This document shows positions 59,520-64,000 of a stretch of DNA of 64,000 bases, piece after piece (the stretch's first letter is position 1; each line of letters begins with the position of its first letter). Below the pieces are notes generated by a model. The model was not told where the DNA came from, did not search any database, and worked only from the letters and a program-made list of their open reading frames with translations. The DNA comes from Variovorax paradoxus B4. GTDB taxonomy: Bacteria > Pseudomonadota > Gammaproteobacteria > Burkholderiales > Burkholderiaceae_C. The position numbers and the translations under genes were made by a program. The DNA lies in the NCBI RefSeq assembly GCF_000463015.1, contig NC_022234.1:868001-932000 (forward strand), written 5' to 3'.

Positions 59520-61202
59520 ATGACCGCTGCCCCCGGCCAAGCCGCGCCGCCCTTCCCCGGGCCGCGCGAGTCGATCGACTACGACGTCGTCATCGTGGGC
59601 GGCGGCCCCGCTGGAATGGCGGCGGCCATCCGGATCAAGCAGATCGATGCAGGCCTCTCGGTCGCAGTGCTCGAAAAAGGCGGCGAACCCGGCGCGCACA
59701 CGCTCTCAGGGGCAGTCATGGATCCTCGCGCCATCGACGAACTGCTGCCCGACTGGCGCACGCTGGGTGCGCCCTTGAGCCAACCCGTCACGCGCGACGA
59801 GTTCCTGTTTCTCGGCAAGCAGCGCGCGATGCGAACGCCAGGCTTTCTGGTGCCGCGGTGCTTTCGCAACGAAGGCAACTACGTCGTGCGCCTCGGCCTG
59901 CTGGTCAAGTGGCTGGCCGCGCATGCGGAGAGTCTTGGCGTCGAAATCTTCGCGGGCTTTGCCGCGACCGAGATCCTCTACGACCCGCAAGGACGCGTCT
60001 CGGGCGTGGCCACCGGCAACGTCGGTGTGGGCCGCGACGGCAAGCCGACTGCCGAGTTTCAGCCCGGTGTCGAGCTTCGCGGCAAGTACACGATCTTTGC
60101 CGAGGGCGCGCGCGGACAGCTCGGGCGGCAACTGATCGCGAGGTTCGGGCTCGACGCGGGGCGCGATGCGGCCAGCTACGCCATCGGCCTCAAGGAGCTG
60201 TGGGAAGTCGACCCCTCGCGCGCCGAACCGGGCCTGGTCGTGCACACCGCAGGCTGGCCCATGGACCGCGAGGCGTTCGGCGGCGGTTTTCTTTATCACC
60301 TCGATGGCCACCAGGTGGCGCTGGGCTTTGTCGTCGGGCTCGACTACCGCAACCCCTGGCTGAGTCCGTTCGAAGAATTCCAGCGCTGGAAGGCGCACCC
60401 TGCGATTCGCAGGTATCTCGATGGCGGCAAGCGCATCGGCTACGGTGCGCGGGCCATCAACAACGGCTTGCCGCAGAGCCTGCCGCGCACCGTGTTCCCC
60501 GGCGGGGCCCTGGTCGGTTGCGACGCGGGCTACCTGAACGCCGCGCGCATCAAGGGCAGTCATGCAGCCCTCAAGACCGGCATGCTGGCCGCGGAAGCCG
60601 CCTGCGCGGCGCTGCACGCAGGGCGTTCGGGCGACGAACTCACCGACTATCCACGCGCCTTCGAAGGCAGCTGGTTGCACACGGAGCTGCACCAATCCCG
60701 CAACTTCAAGCTGTGGTTCAAGAAGGGCTCGCTCGCCGGCACGCTCATGACCGGTGTCGAGCAGTGGCTGATGCCCGAGCTGGGCATCGCCGCGCCGCCC
60801 TGGACGTTGCACAACACGCGCCCGGACCATGCGAGCCTGCGGCCTGCGGACCAATGCGAGCCCATCGCCTATCCGAAGCCGGACGGCGTGTGCAGCTTCG
60901 ACCGCCTGAGCTCTGTCTATCTGAGCAATACGCACCACGCGGAAGACCAGCCCGTGCACCTGACGCTGCTTGACGCGGCGGTGCCGGTCGACGTCAACCT
61001 GCGCGTGTACGCCGGCCCCGAAAGCCGCTACTGCCCCGCCGGCGTCTACGAGTTCCTTCAGAACGACAAGGGCGAAAACCGGTTGCAGATCAATGCGCAG
61101 AACTGCATCCATTGCAAGACCTGCGACATCAAGGACCCGACCCAGAACATCGTGTGGATCGCGCCAGAAGGCGGCGACGGTCCCACCTATGCATCCATGT
61201 AG
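59520..61202 (+). CDS. Electron transfer flavoprotein-ubiquinone oxidoreductase
   Basis: A 560-aa ETF-QO with the N-terminal FAD motif VVIVGGGPAGMAAAIRIKQ, the flavin domain region LSGAVMDPRAIDELLPDW, and a C-terminal 4Fe-4S ferredoxin-like region with CPAGVYEF and NCIHCKTCDIKDP. It passes electrons from reduced ETF to the quinone pool at the membrane. No etfA or etfB is in the window. Linkage to a GST with an unknown extension is unusual, and it may be a second, specialised copy. Confidence 0.92.
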   Translation: MTAAPGQAAPPFPGPRESIDYDVVIVGGGPAGMAAAIRIKQIDAGLSVAVLEKGGEPGAHTLSGAVMDPRAIDELLPDWRTLGAPLSQPVTRDEFLFLGKQRAMRTPGFLVPRCFRNEGNYVVRLGLLVKWLAAHAESLGVEIFAGFAATEILYDPQGRVSGVATGNVGVGRDGKPTAEFQPGVELRGKYTIFAEGARGQLGRQLIARFGLDAGRDAASYAIGLKELWEVDPSRAEPGLVVHTAGWPMDREAFGGGFLYHLDGHQVALGFVVGLDYRNPWLSPFEEFQRWKAHPAIRRYLDGGKRIGYGARAINNGLPQSLPRTVFPGGALVGCDAGYLNAARIKGSHAALKTGMLAAEAACAALHAGRSGDELTDYPRAFEGSWLHTELHQSRNFKLWFKKGSLAGTLMTGVEQWLMPELGIAAPPWTLHNTRPDHASLRPADQCEPIAYPKPDGVCSFDRLSSVYLSNTHHAEDQPVHLTLLDAAVPVDVNLRVYAGPESRYCPAGVYEFLQNDKGENRLQINAQNCIHCKTCDIKDPTQNIVWIAPEGGDGPTYASM

Positions 61203-61244
61203 ATCGAACCGTTCGCCGCTGGCGAACGCCAAGGAGCCCATGCC

Positions 61245-61304
61245 ATGAAGATTCCCCTCCCCTCGCATTCACTGTCACCGTCCCACGCGCAGGTGCATGC
61301 ATGA
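61245..61304 (+). CDS. Possible 19-residue leader peptide coupled to the UBP zinc-finger gene
   Basis: An ATG at 61245 has AAGGAG eight bases upstream (61231-61236) and encodes MKIPLPSHSLSPSHAQVHA. Its TGA overlaps the start of the zinc-finger gene as ATGA. A perfect hairpin GTTCGCC-GCT-GGCGAAC lies just before (61211-61227). The arrangement suits translational coupling, but coding status is not proven. Confidence 0.35.
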   Translation: MKIPLPSHSLSPSHAQVHA

Positions 61305-61558
61305 CTGCCGGCTGCACGCACCTGGCTCAGGTCCGCCCCGTCACGCCGACCACCCACGGGTGCGAGGAATGCCTGCGGTCCGGCAGCCGCTGGGTTCACC
61401 TGCGCACGTGCCTGACCTGCGGCCATGTCGGGTGTTGCGACTCGTCGCAGGGAAAGCACGCGACCGGCCACTTCCACGAGACCGGCCACGCGGTCGTGCA
61501 GTCTGCGGAACGCGGCGAATCCTGGCGGTGGTGCTATGTCGACCAGAAGCTCGTCTGA
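61301..61558 (+). CDS. UBP-type zinc-finger protein
   Basis: An 85-aa ZnF-UBP domain protein. The cysteine and histidine pattern includes CTHL, GCEECLRSGSRWVHLRTCLTCGHVGCCDSS and KHATGHFHETGHAVVQS, close to the ubiquitin C-terminus-binding zinc finger of eukaryotic proteins. Bacterial stand-alone copies occur near redox genes but have no agreed role. The start at 61301 is coupled to the upstream leader, and its stop overlaps the peroxiredoxin start by 23 bp. Confidence 0.9.
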   Translation: MTAGCTHLAQVRPVTPTTHGCEECLRSGSRWVHLRTCLTCGHVGCCDSSQGKHATGHFHETGHAVVQSAERGESWRWCYVDQKLV

Positions 61559-62162
61559 CAACGCCGCCGAAGCGGTGTTCGACGCCACGGGCATTGCTGC
61601 CCGTGCCAAGCGCGCCGGCGACCTCGCGCCCGACGCGACATTGCCGGACAGTTCCGGCCGTCAGGTTCGTCTGTCGGACGTGTGGCGCAAGGGACCACTC
61701 GTGCTGGTCTTCTACCGCGGCGGCTGGTGCGGTTACTGCAGCCTCCAGTTGCGGGCCTGGCACCAGCGAGCGGATGACCTGGCACGGCTCGGTGCCACGC
61801 TCCTGGCGATCTCTCCGCAGACGCCCGACCATTCGATGCGCACGGCCGAGGACAATCAGTTCACATTCACCGTGCTCAGCGATTCGAACCTCGAGGCGGC
61901 CAATGGCTTCGAACTGGCCTTCACGCTTCCGCCCGAACTCGTCAGTTTCTACGGCTCGGTGGGGACCGATATTCCCGTCCTGAACGGCAACGGCCTGTGG
62001 GTGTTGCCGGTTCCGGCGACCTATGTGATCGATGAAGATGGCCGCATTCGCTTCGCCCACATCGAGGAGGACATCCGAAAGCGCGCCGAACCGGGCGACG
62101 TGCTGCGCGCGATCGAAGACATGGTCCGCAGCCGCGCCCTTGCGTCAGCCAGTGCCCGCTGA
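61536..62162 (+). CDS. Peroxiredoxin-like thioredoxin-fold protein (AhpC/TSA)
   Basis: A 208-aa protein with the motif FYRGGWCGYCSLQLRAW, where WCGYC gives two active-site cysteines in thioredoxin spacing, unlike the single peroxidatic Cys of true AhpC. It belongs to the peroxiredoxin-like family. There is no signal peptide. The start at 61536 lies inside the zinc-finger gene. It probably reduces peroxides or disulfides and fits the stress theme of the neighbours. Confidence 0.85.
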   Translation: MSTRSSSDNAAEAVFDATGIAARAKRAGDLAPDATLPDSSGRQVRLSDVWRKGPLVLVFYRGGWCGYCSLQLRAWHQRADDLARLGATLLAISPQTPDHSMRTAEDNQFTFTVLSDSNLEAANGFELAFTLPPELVSFYGSVGTDIPVLNGNGLWVLPVPATYVIDEDGRIRFAHIEEDIRKRAEPGDVLRAIEDMVRSRALASASAR

Positions 62163-62179
62163 AGGCCCCATGCGACGAA

Positions 62180-62204
62180 GCCCGCCAGTCAGTCACTGGC
62201 GGGC
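62180..62204 (+). terminator. Hairpin terminator after the peroxiredoxin-like gene
   Basis: GCCCGCCAGT-CAGTC-ACTGGCGGGC is a perfect 10-bp stem with a 5-nt loop, flanked by AAG and CTT, 18 bp after the peroxiredoxin stop. Its symmetry could let it also serve the convergent small gene at 62237-62533. The T tract is short. Confidence 0.7.
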
Positions 62205-62236
62205 TTCCTGCGATGGGCCTCAAGCGATTCGCAGCT

Positions 62237-62533
62237 TCAGTCGGGCGTGCCGCCAGGAACAGGCTTGCGGCGATTCGGCTTGCGCGTATCGCGCGTCTGG
62301 TGGCGCTTCTCGCCGGCAATGGCGGCCGTGTCGGTTCCGATCGCGCCGCCTTCGGCGGTCTTGATCGTGTCGCCCGAGACCGCGGCAACCTTGCCTTGCG
62401 ATTTCGCCGCCACCTTGGCCTGCGCTCGCACCTGGGGCTTGCTTTCGGTGATGGCCTGGTTCTCCGCCGATTGTGCGAAGACGCTCGTCGCGGCCAGGAA
62501 GGTGGCGGTGATGACGGTGATGTGCTTGAACAT
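62237..62533 (-). CDS. Small exported hypothetical protein
   Basis: A 98-aa protein with a signal peptide (KHITVITATFLAATSVFA, cleavage near residue 20) and a low-complexity, lysine/alanine-rich mature part (QAKVAAKSQGKVAAVSGDT) ending in a basic tail. The start at 62533 has GGAAAG about eight bases upstream. It is convergent with the peroxiredoxin-like gene. I recognise no family; small periplasmic proteins of this type are common in the group. Confidence 0.6.
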   Translation of the reverse strand: MFKHITVITATFLAATSVFAQSAENQAITESKPQVRAQAKVAAKSQGKVAAVSGDTIKTAEGGAIGTDTAAIAGEKRHQTRDTRKPNRRKPVPGGTPD

Positions 62534-62667
62534 GGGATTGGCTTTCCGAAAAATGAATGGGATGACACCGCGATGGCGCAAGCGTCCAAAAAAATTCTAG
62601 GACGCGGCCTCACTGGTTTTCACTTTCGACTGGTGCCATTTCGGAAACATGCAGAGTCCCCGAGCGG

Positions 62668-62738
62668 ATTGGTGCGCGTCGGGCAACACCGTGAAGCCTC
62701 GTGCGTGGCTACCGGTCGCGACTTCCCAAACCTACGCT
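62668..62738 (+). promoter_or_regulatory. Shared 71-bp promoter element, copy 12
   Basis: ATTGGTGC at 62668, CAACACCGTG at 62684, CTACCG at 62709-62714 and CTACGCT at 62732-62738, with standard spacing. It precedes the AhpD-like and NmrA-type genes. The leader of about 78 nt contains the hairpin at 62771-62790. Confidence 0.8.
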
Positions 62739-62770
62739 ACGTCCTGTCTACGCGATCTTCGCCAACGGAT

Positions 62771-62790
62771 GACTCAGCCGATTCTGAGTC
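62771..62790 (+). promoter_or_regulatory. 5' leader hairpin before AhpD-like gene 2
   Basis: GACTCAG-CCGATT-CTGAGTC forms a perfect 7-bp stem 32 nt before the start codon. It corresponds to the hairpin at 18405-18421 before the paralogous gene, with different base pairs at the base of the stem. The upstream segment GATCTTCGCCAACGG is shared too. Confidence 0.45.
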
Positions 62791-62822
62791 CAGGCATCCA
62801 CCACCCATTCCAGGAGTTAGTC

Positions 62823-63302
62823 ATGACCCAACGCGTCAACTATGTCGAGCAATCGCCCGAACTGTTCAAGAAGTTCGTCGAGTTCCTCAACGCCATCAAG
62901 GAAGGCGCGATCGAAGAGCCGATCCGCAACCTCGTGTCGATCCGCACGGCGCAGCTCAACGGCTGCACCTTCTGCCTGGACATGCATGTCAAGCAGGCCA
63001 AGATCCAGGGCGAGCGCGAGTTGCGCCTGTACCACCTGGCCGCGTGGCGCGAGTCGACGCTGTTCATTCCGCGCGAGCGCGCGGCACTGGCCTGGACCGA
63101 AGTGCTGACCAAGCTGCCCGAGCAAGGCGTGCCGGACGAAATCTACGAGCGCGTGCGCACGCAGCTGTCGGAAAAGGAGATCTCCGACCTCACCTTCCTC
63201 GTCATGTCGACCAACGCATGGAGCCGCCTGAACATCGGCTTCAAGAGCGTGCCCGGCGCCTCCGACAAGGTCTTCGGCCTGGACAAGGCAAAGCTCGCCT
63301 GA
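62823..63302 (+). CDS. AhpD-like carboxymuconolactone decarboxylase family protein (copy 2)
   Basis: A 159-aa AhpD-fold protein with the redox motif C48-T-F-C51 and H55. It is nearly collinear with copy 1 at 18433 and equal in length. AGGAG lies upstream of the ATG at 62823, and promoter element copy 12 precedes it. It probably reduces peroxides or electrophiles with an unknown electron donor. It lies 67 bp before an NmrA-type oxidoreductase. AhpD-like plus oxidoreductase pairs of this kind are also known as targets of certain ECF sigma factors in other bacteria. Confidence 0.92.
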   Translation: MTQRVNYVEQSPELFKKFVEFLNAIKEGAIEEPIRNLVSIRTAQLNGCTFCLDMHVKQAKIQGERELRLYHLAAWRESTLFIPRERAALAWTEVLTKLPEQGVPDEIYERVRTQLSEKEISDLTFLVMSTNAWSRLNIGFKSVPGASDKVFGLDKAKLA

Positions 63303-63369
63303 TCCGCGCCGCCAGGAATCGTCCCCGTCATTCACCCGACCCCCTTCGCGGGGCTACAAGGAAATCATC

Positions 63370-64000
63370 ATGAAGATCGTTGTCATCGGCGGCTCGGGCC
63401 TCATCGGCTCGAAGGTCGTCAGCAAGCTGCGCGACGCGGGCCATGAGGTCGTCGCCGCATCGCCCGCCTCGGGCGTCAACACCATCACCGGCGAAGGCCT
63501 GGCCGAGGCCCTGCAGAGTGCGCAGGTGGTGCTGGACGTGGCGAACTCGCCCTCGTTCGAGGACAAGGCCGTGCTCGAGTTCTTCGAGACCTCGGGGCGC
63601 AACCTGCTGGCCGCGGAAGCCGTGGCCGGCGTGAAGCACCATGTCGCGCTGTCGGTGGTCGGCACCGACCGCCTCTCCGAAAGCGGCTACTTCCGCGGCA
63701 AGATCGCGCAGGAAAAGCTGATCCGCGAATCGAGGATTCCGTACACCATCGTCCATTCGACGCAGTTCTTCGAGTTCCTCGGCGGCATTGCGCAATCGGG
63801 CACCGACGGTGACACCGTGCACCTCTCGCCGGCTTTCGTGCAGCCGATCGCATCGGATGACGTCGCGACTGCCGTGGCGGACTACACACTGGGCAGCCCG
63901 GTGAACGGCGTGGTCGAAATTGCGGGCCCCGAGCGCGTTCGCCTGTCCGATCTGGTCCAGCGCTTTCTCGCCAAGACCAACGATCCGCGCAAGGTCGTCC
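63370..64000 (+). CDS. NmrA/SDR-type NAD(P)-binding protein (cut by window end)
   Basis: The first 210 codons of a Rossmann-fold protein that runs past the window edge. The nucleotide-binding motif GGSGLIG (residues 7-13) is at the N-terminus. Later segments AEAVAGVKHHVALSVVG and SGYFRGKIAQEKLIRESRIPYTIVHSTQFFEFL match atypical SDR proteins of the NmrA/quinone-reductase group. No catalytic Tyr-x3-Lys is seen, so it may sense NADP or reduce quinones. It is co-transcribed with the AhpD-like gene. Confidence 0.88.
   Translation, partial: MKIVVIGGSGLIGSKVVSKLRDAGHEVVAASPASGVNTITGEGLAEALQSAQVVLDVANSPSFEDKAVLEFFETSGRNLLAAEAVAGVKHHVALSVVGTDRLSESGYFRGKIAQEKLIRESRIPYTIVHSTQFFEFLGGIAQSGTDGDTVHLSPAFVQPIASDDVATAVADYTLGSPVNGVVEIAGPERVRLSDLVQRFLAKTNDPRKVV

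Noticed and set aside
62668..64000. ECF41 sigma-factor regulon (AhpD-like protein plus oxidoreductase pair)
   Set aside because: The gene pair fits the known ECF41 theme, but the promoter is not the TGTCACA/CGTC type and no ECF sigma gene is in the window. The extra upstream blocks at fixed distance favour an activator.

Overview
The window is high-G+C DNA with the habits of a Comamonadaceae beta-proteobacterium, most like Variovorax (a judgement from gene content, not a database match). Indicators are a Bug/TctC-type periplasmic receptor, a PedF-type cytochrome c beside a PQQ alcohol dehydrogenase, many GTG/TTG starts, ATGA stop-start overlaps, and accessory catabolic genes with their own regulators.

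Layout. (1) 0-3 kb: IclR regulator divergent from a Bug receptor and a 2-hydroxyacid dehydrogenase. (2) 3-15.4 kb: a periplasmic alcohol-oxidation system. It holds acetyl-CoA synthetase, a MoxJ/XoxJ-like binding protein, PedF-like cytochrome c, an AcoR-type sigma-54 activator, a PqqB-like protein, a NosR/NirI-like membrane flavo-iron-sulfur protein, ApbE flavin transferase, a HiPIP, and a PQQ dehydrogenase with the extra aspartate of lanthanide-dependent enzymes. Three sigma-54-type promoters link these genes to the activator. (3) 15.6-20.2 kb: an IS701-family and an IS5-family element bracket an MBL hydrolase and an AhpD-like gene. (4) 20.5-23.9 kb: a GMC dehydrogenase / gamma subunit / cytochrome c operon. 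(5) 24-38 kb: a regulatory island with three paralogous winged-helix/STAND-ATPase/TPR regulators, two tandem LuxR regulators, a small histidine kinase and a LysR regulator. (6) 38-50 kb: hydrolases, GSTs, and a probable (chloro)hydroquinone route: LinD/PcpC-like GST, LinE/PcpA-like ring-cleavage dioxygenase, WrbA quinone reductase, nitroreductase, LysR regulator and maleylacetate reductase. An amidase and a divergent tryptophan-dioxygenase-fold enzyme are embedded in it. (7) 50-64 kb: exported proteins of unknown role, a PagL-like lipid A deacylase, AraC/MFS pair, GSTs, OsmC proteins, cupin, ETF-quinone oxidoreductase, peroxiredoxin, a second AhpD-like gene and an NmrA-type protein cut by the window edge.

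The most unusual signal is not a gene. Twelve intergenic sites between 17 and 63 kb, on both strands, share one 71-bp architecture: a block ATTGGTGC; a block CAACACSGTG that starts 16 nt after the first block starts; CTACCG (or CTTCTS) at exactly +41; then exactly 17 nt; then CTASSAT. Eleven of the twelve sit upstream of a detoxification, oxidoreductase, hydrolase or signalling gene. This looks like an undescribed local regulon of activator-dependent promoters that ties regions 3-7 together. Region 2 lacks the element and uses sigma-54 promoters. All coordinates, spacings and motifs were read by eye; family assignments are from remembered sequence hallmarks and no search was run.
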